Below, in pieces: positions 48,648-56,375 of a DNA stretch of 64,000 nt (the stretch's first letter is position 1; each line of letters starts with the position of its first letter). The notes beneath the pieces were generated by a model. The model made no database searches. It was not told where the DNA came from and saw only the letters and a list, made by a program, of their open reading frames with translations. The translations under genes and the position numbers were made by a program. Source of the stretch: Kocuria sp. p3-SID1428 (GTDB lineage: Bacteria > Actinomycetota > Actinomycetes > Actinomycetales > Micrococcaceae); contig NZ_JALXVH010000004.1 in assembly GCF_025149945.1 (NCBI RefSeq), positions 31,566 to 95,565 of the forward strand, read 5' to 3'.

Positions 48648-49583
48648 TCAGCCCTTCCAGACGACGACGAGGGACACGACCAGGTCCTGGAGCACGGCGG
48701 CCGGGAGCAGGACCACCCAGCCGATCTCCATGAACCGGTCCGGGCGCAGCAGCGGGATCCTCCGCCGCAGCCACACGAGCACCGCGAGCACCAGCACGGT
48801 CTTCACCAGCACCCACGCCCAGCCGGGCAGGACGGGCCCGGCGCCCCCACCGAGGAAGAGCGGCACCGAGAAGGCGGCGCCGGCGGTCAGGAACAGGTAG
48901 CGCCCAGCCTGGAGGACGAGGCGGTCGACCCCCGAGAGCTCGGCCAGCACGCCGCCGCCGATGTCGGCAGCCAGCGCCGGGGCGAACGGGCCCCATACGG
49001 AGAAGCCGGTCACGCCGATGAGGAAGACGAGGAACGCCACCGGCATCCACACCACGAACCACACGCCGTCCTGGGCCGCGGCGACGTCCCCCACGGCCAG
49101 GCTGCCGGCGGCGATCGCCGGGGCCACCAGGGCGAACATCAGCGGCAGCTCGTAGGCCAGCCCGTGCGCCAGGAAGCGGTAGCCGCCCACCAGGCCGTGG
49201 GCGGAGTTCGCACCCCAGCCGGCCAGCCAGACCAGCGCCCAGACCATGACGTCCACGGTGTTGAACCACACGACGCCGACGTCCAGGTCCGCCAGCGTCC
49301 ACTCCCCCAGCGGGAGCACCGCAATCATCAGGAACGCTCCGACCAGCATGCCCGCGCCACCGACCCGCCACAGCAGGGTGTCCGCGGCCACTGTGGTCCG
49401 GCGCCGCTGCCGCAGCAACCGCGCCGTACGGCCCAGCGGCGCGCCCCATCCACCGCCGGTGCCCTGCGCCCGGGCCGAGAGCGCCGCATCCAGAGCCACG
49501 GCGAAGAAGGCCAGCCCGCACAGGAGGATCCCCGCCAGCACGGCCCATCCGCCGGGGACGGTCGTCACCACGCTCTCAGCCAT
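48648..49583 (-). CDS. nuoH: Complex I-like subunit H, degenerate quinone-site loop
   Basis: 311 residues, about eight helices. WGANSAHGLVGGYRFLAHGLAYELPLMFALVAPAIAAGSL aligns with NuoH helices 3-4. FAPALAADIGGGVLAELSGVDRLVLQAGRYLF sits where canonical NuoH has the quinone-chamber loop with PFDLPEAExELVAG; several acidic residues of that loop are missing. VLVWLRRRIPLLRPDRFMEIGWVVLLPAA matches the conserved end. Start ATG 49583 overlaps the upstream gene by 8 nt. Confidence 0.85.
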   Translation of the reverse strand: MAESVVTTVPGGWAVLAGILLCGLAFFAVALDAALSARAQGTGGGWGAPLGRTARLLRQRRRTTVAADTLLWRVGGAGMLVGAFLMIAVLPLGEWTLADLDVGVVWFNTVDVMVWALVWLAGWGANSAHGLVGGYRFLAHGLAYELPLMFALVAPAIAAGSLAVGDVAAAQDGVWFVVWMPVAFLVFLIGVTGFSVWGPFAPALAADIGGGVLAELSGVDRLVLQAGRYLFLTAGAAFSVPLFLGGGAGPVLPGWAWVLVKTVLVLAVLVWLRRRIPLLRPDRFMEIGWVVLLPAAVLQDLVVSLVVVWKG

Positions 49584-50730
49584 GCCCCACCTCCTGGACG
49601 GCAGGATGCGGATCGAGGCCCAGGCTCGCCACGGCCAGCCGCACGGAGGCCAGCTCCAGCCCGGTCACCAGCTCTGGCAGCACCGCCCACGGCACCGCGC
49701 CGTCCTCCACCGGGACCGGCACCGCGCCACCGGCCTCGGCCCGGATCCGTTCCACCCGGGACAGCAGCCGGTCGTGGGCGTCCCCGAGGCAGTGCCGCGG
49801 CAACCCGTGGTGCTCCAGAGCGGACGGGTCGAGCGGCAGCAGGCCTCGCAGCGACCAGCGGAGCAGCCGTGATCTCCGGATCGTCCGGTGCAGCCGCTCG
49901 GCGGCGGCCCGGGCGGCGCCCCGATCGCCGTGCAGGAGGGCGTCCCGGGCGCGGCGGGCGCCGGATGCCGCGTCCTCGGCCCCGGCCAGGGCCAGCAACG
50001 CCACGACCTGGTCGCACCACACCACCACCGCCGCCGGCGCGGGACCGGGACCCGGTCCGCCTGCTCCGGCGCCGTCGACCACGGAGGCTTCGGCGTCGAC
50101 CACGACATCCCCCTGCAGGGAACAGTGCAGCACGAGCCCGGCCGGCCAGAACGGCAGCACGGGACCGAGCGGAAGGTGGAGCACGTCCATCTCCAGCCCG
50201 TCACGGTCCTCCCCGCCCCCGGCCAGGGCGATTCCCCCCGGGGCCATGTCCATCCCGCCGTGACCACTGTGGTCCATGCCGCCATGACCGCCATGACCGC
50301 CGTGGTCCATCTCGCCGTGGTCCATCTCGCCGTGGTCCATGCCCCCGTGGCCCCCATGATCCACGTCCTCGGGGATCTCGGGCTCCTGCGGCCGTTCCCG
50401 GGCGTCCGTCCGGTGGTGCGGGGTGTCGAGCAGGAGCGCTGCGGCGTCGTCGAGGGCTGGTCCCACCCCTCCCGGCGAGGTGATGTCGGCGCGGACGCGA
50501 GGACCGGGCATCTGCTCCCAGAGCCGGTCCACGAGCTCCGAGAGCTCGGGGCCGGGGACACCGCACACGGCGAGCACGTCCGCGTCGGCCGGTGTTGAGG
50601 CCGGCCGCCACCCGCGGCGGAGCAGCTGCTGCTCCAGTTCCATGCGCGCGTCCCAGTGTCCCGGGACCTCGACGACGAGGACCTGCGCGGCCCGAACCGC
50701 GAAGCGGGCGAGGAGTTCGTTCAGGCCCAT
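49576..50730 (-). CDS. Fused, reduced NuoB-like/NuoD-like subunit with His/Met/Asp-rich linker
   Basis: 384 residues. About 1-100: NuoB-like core, ADVLAVCGVPGPELSELVDRLWEQMPGPRVRADI, matching the segment before the conserved NuoB motif; the tandem Cys ligands of cluster N2 are absent. 123-163: linker with nine His, six Met and many Asp/Gly (HGGMDHGEMDHGG type). About 182-330: NuoD-like pieces, LHLPLGPVLPFWPAGLVLHCSLQGDVVVDAEA (NuoD N-terminal GPQHP/LDGE region) and LGDAHDRLLSRVERIRAEA (NuoD GDxxDRxLVRxEE region). Strong RBS (GGAAGGAG) fixes ATG 50730. It sits between nuoA and nuoH where B, C and D normally are. Role inferred: it caps the membrane arm, perhaps binding metal. Confidence 0.75.
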   Translation of the reverse strand: MGLNELLARFAVRAAQVLVVEVPGHWDARMELEQQLLRRGWRPASTPADADVLAVCGVPGPELSELVDRLWEQMPGPRVRADITSPGGVGPALDDAAALLLDTPHHRTDARERPQEPEIPEDVDHGGHGGMDHGEMDHGEMDHGGHGGHGGMDHSGHGGMDMAPGGIALAGGGEDRDGLEMDVLHLPLGPVLPFWPAGLVLHCSLQGDVVVDAEASVVDGAGAGGPGPGPAPAAVVVWCDQVVALLALAGAEDAASGARRARDALLHGDRGAARAAAERLHRTIRRSRLLRWSLRGLLPLDPSALEHHGLPRHCLGDAHDRLLSRVERIRAEAGGAVPVPVEDGAVPWAVLPELVTGLELASVRLAVASLGLDPHPAVQEVGHG

Positions 50731-51065
50731 CGGAAGGCTCCTTCCCGCCAGGCCCAGGCCACGGCGACGAGCAGGCCCCCGAGGAACAGGAACATCTCCA
50801 CGACCGCGGAGATCCCCTTCTCGATCACGACCACCGCCCACGGGTACATGAAGAGCATCTCGACGTCGAAGGCCAGGAACACGATCGAGGCGAGGTACCA
50901 GCGGGCGTGGAACCGGGACAGCGCGTGCTCCTGGGGCATCCACCCGGACTGAGCGGGCAGCACCGTCAGCGGGTCGGCCGTGATCACTGCTGTGCGGTGC
51001 AGCGCGTAGAGGAGAACGACGACCGACATCGCCACCAGGGCCATGGCCACGATTCCGGAGTACAC
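50721..51065 (-). CDS. nuoA: Complex I-like subunit A
   Basis: 114 residues, three membrane helices. RFHARWYLASIVFLAFDVEMLFMYPWAVVV is the hallmark NuoA segment (R-F-YL...FDxExxFxYPWA). GTG 51065 has GGGGAG 6 nt upstream. First gene of the operon; its stop overlaps the fused B/D gene start by 10 nt. The space to the terminator at 51111 leaves only about 45 nt for a promoter. Confidence 0.9.
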   Translation of the reverse strand: MYSGIVAMALVAMSVVVLLYALHRTAVITADPLTVLPAQSGWMPQEHALSRFHARWYLASIVFLAFDVEMLFMYPWAVVVIEKGISAVVEMFLFLGGLLVAVAWAWREGAFRWA

Positions 51066-51110
51066 GATGGTCTCCCCTTTCGCACGGTCGGAACATGGAA
51101 GTCTGTCGTT

Positions 51111-51148
51111 GATCGGTGGGGCCACCCTAACGGGCGGCCCCACCGATC
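51111..51148. terminator. Hairpin terminator between DUF305 remnant and nuo operon
   Basis: Perfect 13-bp stem (GATCGGTGGGGCC and its complement), 12-nt loop. It ends the minus-strand DUF305 remnant. Confidence 0.8.
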
Positions 51149-51168
51149 GCGCCGTTTCAGCTCGGTGA

Positions 51169-51373
51169 TCAGGCGCGGCCGGCGAGCCAGGTGCGGAAGT
51201 CCGCGACCTGGGCCTGCTGGGTGGTGATCCCCGAGGTGGCCGCCACGCGCAGCTGCGGGTGCACGGCGCGAGACTGCGGCTCGAGGAACTCGATGATCCC
51301 GCTGTTGTGGTGTGGAATCATCTTCTGCACGAAAGCGACATCGAAGTCCTCACCGGCCTCAGCGGCCGACAGG
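51169..51373 (-). pseudogene. 3' end of a second DUF305 gene, cut by IS3
   Basis: The minus strand reads DFDVAFVQKMIPHHNSGIIEF...ITTQQAQVADFRTWLAGRA then stop. This is the C-terminal half of a DUF305 domain (HH motif and closing helix). It starts abruptly at the IS3 right end at 51374. It differs clearly from the DUF305 at 38 kb, so it is not a duplicate of it. Confidence 0.8.
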
Positions 51374-51683
51374 GGACTGCCGCACGAACAGGTGACAGTT
51401 GGGGTTTCAGGCCGCGAGGTCCACGGCGGGGTTCATGATGGTCTCGTATTCGATGGGGGTCAATCGGCCCAGGCGGGCCTGTCGGCGACGGCGGTGGTAG
51501 GTACGTTCGATCCAGGTGATGATCGCGATCCGGAGCTCGTCGCGGGTCCGCCAACGCTTGCGGTCCAGGACGTTCTTCTGGAGCAGTGCGAAGAACGATT
51601 CCATCGCCGCGTTATCACCGGCAGCACCGACTTGGCCCATGGATCCGATGAGGTGATGCTGGTTCAGGGCGTGGACGAACTTG
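51374..51683 (-). mobile_element. Right-end fragment of an IS3-family element (inverted relative to the copy at 35.4 kb)
   Basis: It begins with the same terminal repeat (GGGACTGCCGCACGAACAGG) and encodes the OrfB C-terminus on the minus strand: KFVHALNQHHLIGSMGQVGAAGDNAAMESFFALLQKNVLDRKRW... to VDLAA (stop at 51409-51407). It is in frame through the point where the other copy is shifted. A few residues differ (GQ/GK, II/IV, RT/RK), so it is a sister copy. Truncated at about 51683. Confidence 0.82.
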
Positions 51684-51965
51684 GGGCCTGACCCTTGTTC
51701 GTGGACACGCTGATTCCAGCATTGGCTGGGGAAGCGAGATTATGAACCATGGCCAGAAAGAACTACTCCGAGGAGTTCCGCCGGCAGGCGGTCGACCTGT
51801 ATGAGTCGACTCCGGGAGCGACGCTCCGCGGTATCGCGGAGGACCTCGGGATCGTCCGGGGAACGCTGCGGCAGTGGCTGGAGACTCACGGGACCGGGAA
51901 GAAAACGGCGGCTGACGGCACGCTGACAGACAGCCCGTTGCGGTCCGCGCCGACGGCTTCCACAT
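51684..51965 (+). mobile_element. Left end of another IS3-family element with truncated orfA
   Basis: Starts at about TGACCCTTGTTCGTGGACAC (IS3-type end). ATG 51749 opens MARKNYSEEFRRQAVDLYESTPGATLRGIAEDLGIVRGTLRQWLETHG, an OrfA HTH. The frame is cut at about 51965 by the IS30-family element; its 3' part is not on the other side. Confidence 0.75.
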
Positions 51966-53199
51966 GGCGGATTCAAGCGGTGAGCGCAAGGAACTCTGCG
52001 AGCTTCTCTGATGGTGTCAGATAGCCCAATGTCTTCCGAGGGCGTCCGTTGAGACTGTCCTGGATCATGTCGAGTTCCCTGCGGCTAAGGCCGCTGAGGT
52101 CGGTGCCTTTGGGGAGGTACTGGCGCAGCAGGCCGTTGGTGTTCTCGTTGCTGCCGCGCTGCCAGGGCGAGTGAGGATCGCAGAAGTAGATCGGAATGCC
52201 CGTGGCGGTAGTGAACGCAGCATGCTTGGCCATCTCCGCGCCCTGGTCCCAGGTGATCGTTCGGGCCAAGGAAGACGGCAGCTTGCTGACCGCCTCGCGC
52301 ATTGCTGCCTCGACCTGCTCGGCGCTCTTGCCATCGGGCAGGTGCAGCAGCAATGTCATCCGTGTCGAGCGCTCGACGAGCGTCCCGACAGCGCTGCGGC
52401 TGCCCTGACCAAGGATGAGGTCGCCCTCCCAATGCCCGGGCACTGCACGGTCGTCGGCTTCGGCAGGGCGCTGGCTGAGCATCACCATGCCGGGGATGCG
52501 GCCACGACCCTCGATGGCCCCGCGAGGCTTGCGAGCCGTCCTTCCGGACCGCAGGCACCGGGCCAGTTCACGGCGCAACTCGCCTCTGCCCTGCACGAAC
52601 AGCGACTGGTAGATCGTCTCGTGGCTCACACGCATCTGCGGATCATCGGCATGATCCAACCGTAGGCGCACCGCGATCTCGTCGGGCGACCACAACTGCT
52701 CCAGCCGACTGGCGACCTCCTCGAGCAGTCGGCCGGGCCTGAGCTTGAACGGCTTCGGCCGACGAGTCTGCTGGCGGGCACGTTCATGTGCGCGCCAAGC
52801 CGAGTATTCGCAGCGACCCCCACCGCGCTTGACCTCACGGCTGACGGTCGACACCGCACGCCCCAGCTGCCCGGCGATCGCGGTGAATGTGTCGCCACGA
52901 TTGATCCCCAGAAGGATCTGCTCGCGCTCATCGATCGTCAGGCAGCCCTGGCGTGGTTTCCAGCCGAGCGGTTTGGCATCAAGGTGCCTGCCGCTCCGGG
53001 CCATGACCCCGACCATCGGCGCGCTGCAGCCGATCTCCTTGGCGATATCGACCAGCCGCCAGCCCCTCGCGTGCAACCTGAGCGCCAGCTGCTTCTGCTC
53101 CCGGCTGAGATGACCGTGCTTGCCCTGCATCCGGATCCTCCTGTGGTCAGTGACTGTCCCATCTCACAGGAGATGTTGCGCTGACCGCTTGAATCCGCC
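51966..53199 (-). mobile_element. IS30-family insertion sequence, apparently intact
   Basis: Terminal inverted repeats GGCGGATTCAAGCGGT(N)AGC at 51966 on and at 53199 backwards. One intact transposase gene lies on the minus strand. The sequences on its two sides belong to unrelated genes, so it marks a rearrangement. Confidence 0.85.
51973..53130 (-). CDS. IS30-family transposase
   Basis: 385 residues. N-terminal HTH regions (LVDIAKEIGCSAPMVGVMARSG and FTAIAGQLGRAVSTVSREVKRGGG). DDE core: Asp in GHWEGDLILGQG, Asp in ITWDQGAEMAKH, Glu in SNENTNGLLRQYLPKGTDLS. The end DSLNGRPRKTLGYLTPSEKL is the family's closing motif. It appears full-length and functional. Confidence 0.95.
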   Translation of the reverse strand: MQGKHGHLSREQKQLALRLHARGWRLVDIAKEIGCSAPMVGVMARSGRHLDAKPLGWKPRQGCLTIDEREQILLGINRGDTFTAIAGQLGRAVSTVSREVKRGGGRCEYSAWRAHERARQQTRRPKPFKLRPGRLLEEVASRLEQLWSPDEIAVRLRLDHADDPQMRVSHETIYQSLFVQGRGELRRELARCLRSGRTARKPRGAIEGRGRIPGMVMLSQRPAEADDRAVPGHWEGDLILGQGSRSAVGTLVERSTRMTLLLHLPDGKSAEQVEAAMREAVSKLPSSLARTITWDQGAEMAKHAAFTTATGIPIYFCDPHSPWQRGSNENTNGLLRQYLPKGTDLSGLSRRELDMIQDSLNGRPRKTLGYLTPSEKLAEFLALTA

Positions 53200-53476
53200 C
53201 ACCTATATCCGACGCCAGATCTCGCTGACCGTGGTGCTGGAGGCATCGCCGGACGCGCTGCAGGGCATGGACGCCGCAGAAGCCTCCACCATCACCAGGG
53301 AGAGCCCCGGCGATGTGGCCATGGAAGGTGTCATCGGCCTTGCAGCGGCCGCCGAGATGTACAGCTACGAGGAATACCGAGAGCTCGCCCTCCAGTCAGC
53401 ACGAGGGATCCATCAGAGGCACAGCCGAAAGGGCACCACCGAGGCCCTGGGCGAGGAAGGCGAGACCGATGCCTAG
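53200..53476 (+). pseudogene. 3' fragment of an unidentified gene truncated by IS30
   Basis: An open frame of about 91 codons reads TYIRRQISLTVVLEASPDA... then EGVIGLAAAAEMYSYEEYRELALQSARGIHQRH and ends TAG 53474. No start remains. Its stop overlaps the integrase start (ATGCCTAG). Function not recognised; it may be an excisionase-adjacent gene of the element. Confidence 0.45.
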
Positions 53477-54632
53477 GCCGCAGCTGCCCATCGGCACGTT
53501 GGGTGAGATCAGCACCACCGAGTTCGGGAAGCGCCGCGTGCGCGCCCGTGCCCGCTACCGGGATCTGACCGGCAAGACGCGGCAGCTCGAGGCCACGAGC
53601 ACGAGCGCGACCGCGGCGCGGCGCGCTCTCGAGCGCACCTTCTCGCAGCGTATGGCCGCAGCCGGCGACCTCACATCACCCCGTCCATGCGGGTGGCCGC
53701 ACTGGCCGAGGTGTGGGTGGCGGAGATCGCGCAGTCCTCGCGGCCGCCGCAGACGGTGGCGCAGTACCGGCGCACGGTGGAGACGGTGATCGTTCCGGGC
53801 GTCGGCGGGCTGACGCTGTGGGAGGCCACCACCGGACAGCTGGATCGCTTCTTGAAGGGCGTCGCGGCCGAGACACCCGGGCGGGCCAAGACGGCCAAGA
53901 CGGTGCTGGCGCAGATGTTCGGGCTGGCCGCTCGCCATGATGCTGTGCGGGCCAACCCGGTGCCGGACACGCGGCTGCCGGGGCGCCAGCCCAAGGCGGT
54001 GCGGGCGCTGAGCGTGGAGGAGGTGCGGGCTCTGCGGCGCGGGCTGCGCGCCTACCTGGCACAGCCGGCCGCCCACGGGCCTGCCCGTGCGCAGGACCTC
54101 GCGGAGGTCGTGGACGTGGCCTTGGGGACGGGCGCCCGTGTGGGTGAGCTGCTGGCCCTGCGGTGGGCGGACGTAGACCTCGGGGCCTCCCCCGTGACGG
54201 TGACGATCAGCGGGACGGTGGTCCGCACGGAGGCCGGTCTGGTCCGACAGGGGCACGCCAAGACGGCGGCCGGGTTCCGCACGGTGTCCGTGCCGCGGTT
54301 CGCCGCTGATGTGCTGCTGCGTCGATCGGTGGAGGAGCTGCCGAACACCCGCGATCTGGTGTTCCCGTCGTCCACGGGGACGCTGCGGGAGGTGAACAAC
54401 CTCGAGCGGCAGTGGCGTGACGCCAGGATCGGAGCACCTGCGCGGCTTCGACTGGGTCACCTGGCACACGTTCCGCAAGACGGTGGCCACGCTCGTGGAT
54501 CGGTCCTCGGGCACGGAGGACGCGGCTGCGGTGCTGGGACACTCGGGCACGGCGGTGACCTCGAAGCACTACGTTCAGCGGGCGTCCGTGGCCCCGGATG
54601 TGTCGGCGGCGCTCGAAAGCCTCGGCGACTGA
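53469..54632 (+). pseudogene. Tyrosine recombinase (integrase) with two frameshifts
   Basis: Three frames together give a complete phage-type integrase. Frame 1 from ATG 53469: N-terminal AP2-like arm domain (FGKRRVRARARYRDLTGKTRQLEA). A shift near 53675 leads to the core-binding domain (VWVAEIAQSSRPPQTVAQYRRTV) and catalytic Arg in GTGARVGELLALRW, then Lys in GHAKTAAGFRTVSVP. A second shift near 54437 leads to WHTFRKTVATLVD (H-x-x-R), LGHSGTAVTSKHYVQR (His and Tyr). All catalytic residues are encoded, but not in one frame, so it is inactive unless the shifts are base errors. Confidence 0.8.
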
Positions 54633-54636
54633 TTCA

Positions 54637-54960
54637 TCAACGGCCGGTGATTTTGTAGCCGCGCCCGTCAGGCATGGGTTCCACTCGTTGTGACGGGCTC
54701 TTCCAGTAGGCACCGAACCTCGCAAGGATCTCCTCGTCCGAGACCTGGCCGTCAGCGGGAGCCCAATCGTCAGGGACGGAGTGACCGTTGAAGGCCCCGC
54801 ACCTGGCGCAGAAGAAAGATGCTTCCGCGGCCTTGGACGCGGGCTTGCGGATCGTGCCTCCGTTGACGGGGATGGTCCTCTCCCAGGTCTCCCTCTCCGA
54901 GTAGTCGAGGATGCGGAGGTAGTCGGCGGTCTGGCAGCTGCGGCATGTTGGCTCATCCAT
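54637..54960 (-). CDS. Small zinc-ribbon protein, function unknown
   Basis: 107 residues. Two CxxC pairs (CRSCQTADY... and FFCARCGAFNGH) suggest one zinc site. The C-terminal part is charged (DEEILARFGAYWKSPSQRVEPMPDGRGYKI). No membrane segment. Convergent with the integrase remnant, 4 nt apart. I do not recognise the family. Confidence 0.6.
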   Translation of the reverse strand: MDEPTCRSCQTADYLRILDYSERETWERTIPVNGGTIRKPASKAAEASFFCARCGAFNGHSVPDDWAPADGQVSDEEILARFGAYWKSPSQRVEPMPDGRGYKITGR

Positions 54961-55043
54961 ACAGTCAGCCTAGGACCAGACAGCCGAATCGAAAACGCGG
55001 GGAAAGCGTGGGATCCTGCTAGTTTCTGGTTCGGGGCGAGAAC

Positions 55044-55074
55044 GGCCCCACTAGGCATCGTGCCTAGTGGGGCC
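55044..55074 (-). terminator. Hairpin terminator of the displaced tRNA 3' end
   Basis: 14-bp perfect stem (GGCCCCACTAGGCA and its complement) with a 3-nt loop. It lies downstream (minus strand) of the tRNA fragment, mirroring the tRNA-Asn plus terminator at 30.9 kb. Confidence 0.8.
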
Positions 55075-55086
55075 CTCTATTCACTG

Positions 55087-55124
55087 CTCCCCCGACTGGA
55101 CTCGAACCAGTAACCCTTCGATTA
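55087..55124 (-). repeat. 3'-half tRNA-Asn-like fragment (candidate attachment site)
   Basis: On the minus strand, anticodon-stem 3' side, variable loop, T-arm and acceptor 3' strand match tRNA-Asn over 38 nt with two differences. Both lie in the T-stem and compensate each other (G-C to A-T), so the fragment derives from a real, divergent tRNA. There is no 5' half. It is inverted relative to tRNA-Asn at 30.8 kb. Confidence 0.8.
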
Positions 55125-55233
55125 TCCGCTCGCGCAACGGTGCATTCTCCTTGCAATGTCATGGGTTAGCCTCCAACAGCACATGCGGATACATTGATTT
55201 TGTGGGTGGGACTCCTCCCTGCAAGATCAATTC

Positions 55234-56061
55234 ATGTGTGCATCTAAACAGTGGTCCCGGGACATCGATGACTTCTCCACCTGGCTCCGCGCAGCTGGCC
55301 AGGCAGAAGGAACGATCAGGCTCCGCCGCTGGGGCCTGCTGAAGCTCGCTGAGCACGCCGCCCCCGCAGGCCCTCGCGACATCACCGCAGACGTGCTCCA
55401 CTCATGGGTCGCCAACCCGTCCTGGTCACCGAACAGCCGCAAGTCTGCGCGAGCCACGATTCGTCGTTTCTTCCAGTGGGAGAACGCAACGCAACGTCGC
55501 CCTGATGATCCAGCAGCGCTGCTACTTGGCGTGAAGATCCCGCCAGCAACCCCGCGCCCGACTCCAACTGAAACCGTCCGATCGGCCTTGGAGCGAGCAG
55601 AGACACCCCGACAGCGCCTGATGATCCTCCTCGCCACGTTCGGTGGCCTACGCCGTTCGGAGATCGCTCGCGTCCATGCGGACGACATCGAAGGCGACTT
55701 CCTCCTTGTGACTGGAAAGGGAGGGCGACGACGCTTCATCCCGATCCACCCAGTCCTTGCCCCTCACCTAGAGATCATCAAAACGCGCGGAGGCTGGGCC
55801 TTCCCAGGCCGCTTCACGGGTCACTGACACCCCGACCACGTCGGTAAGAACCTCTCCCGGCTGCTCGGTTCTGGGTGGACTGGGCACACCCTCCGCCACC
55901 GGTTCGCCACGACCGCCTACAGCGGCAGTCGAGACCTCAGGGCGGTGCAAGAACTGCTCGGGCACGCCTCCGTGGCCACAACGCAGATCTACGTCGGCCT
56001 CGACACAGAGTCCTTGACCCGCGCGGTCCGTCAGATTCCCCCGCTGGATTCGTCCTCGTGA
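55234..56061 (+). pseudogene. Second tyrosine recombinase with a single in-frame UGA
   Basis: 275 codons. An SAM-like core-binding domain (IDDFSTWLRAAGQAEGTIRLRRWGL) and catalytic domain: Arg in FGGLRRSEIARVHADDI, Lys in [25 protein letters not shown] (H-x-x-R), [17 protein letters not shown] (His, Tyr). A TGA at 55825-55827 between GRFTGH and [14 protein letters not shown] splits it. The rest is intact on both sides, so one base change may have inactivated it. It starts 110 nt from the tRNA fragment, the usual position of an integrase beside its att site. Confidence 0.8.
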
Positions 56062-56375
56062 ACTCACCCCCGGGGCTACCGCCGCCCCGGACCCCGCTCC
56101 AGAGGCTCGGCCCCTGGACTCTCGTTCCGCCGACACCCAACGGTCGCTGCGCTCCCTTGGGCGCCGCCGGCGTGACGTGACGCCTGAACCTGAGCACGAG
56201 CCTCCGAGAACGATCGGCAGGTGCCACCGTGCCGTCTCGCTGTCCTCACCCAGGACTGATTAGCCCGCCGATCCCCCTAAGCGATCAGTTCGCTGCACTA
56301 CAGACCCAGGCCGGCCTGCGATAAGGCGGGGAGGGCGCAGACGTCCTCGCTCATTCGCTTCAGGGGGGGGATCCT
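56062..56375. other. 314-nt gap without a recognisable gene
   Basis: GC-rich intergenic stretch after the second integrase. It has a few weak hairpins (such as CGGGG...CCCCG around 56070-56090). A G-run (56363-56370) near the end serves as RBS of the next gene. I see no gene or clear promoter. Confidence 0.5.

Noticed and set aside
30852..55124. One integrative element with direct-repeat att sites at tRNA-Asn and 55.1 kb
   Set aside because: The 55.1-kb fragment is inverted and has two different bases, so it cannot be the simple displaced partner of the tRNA at 30.8 kb.
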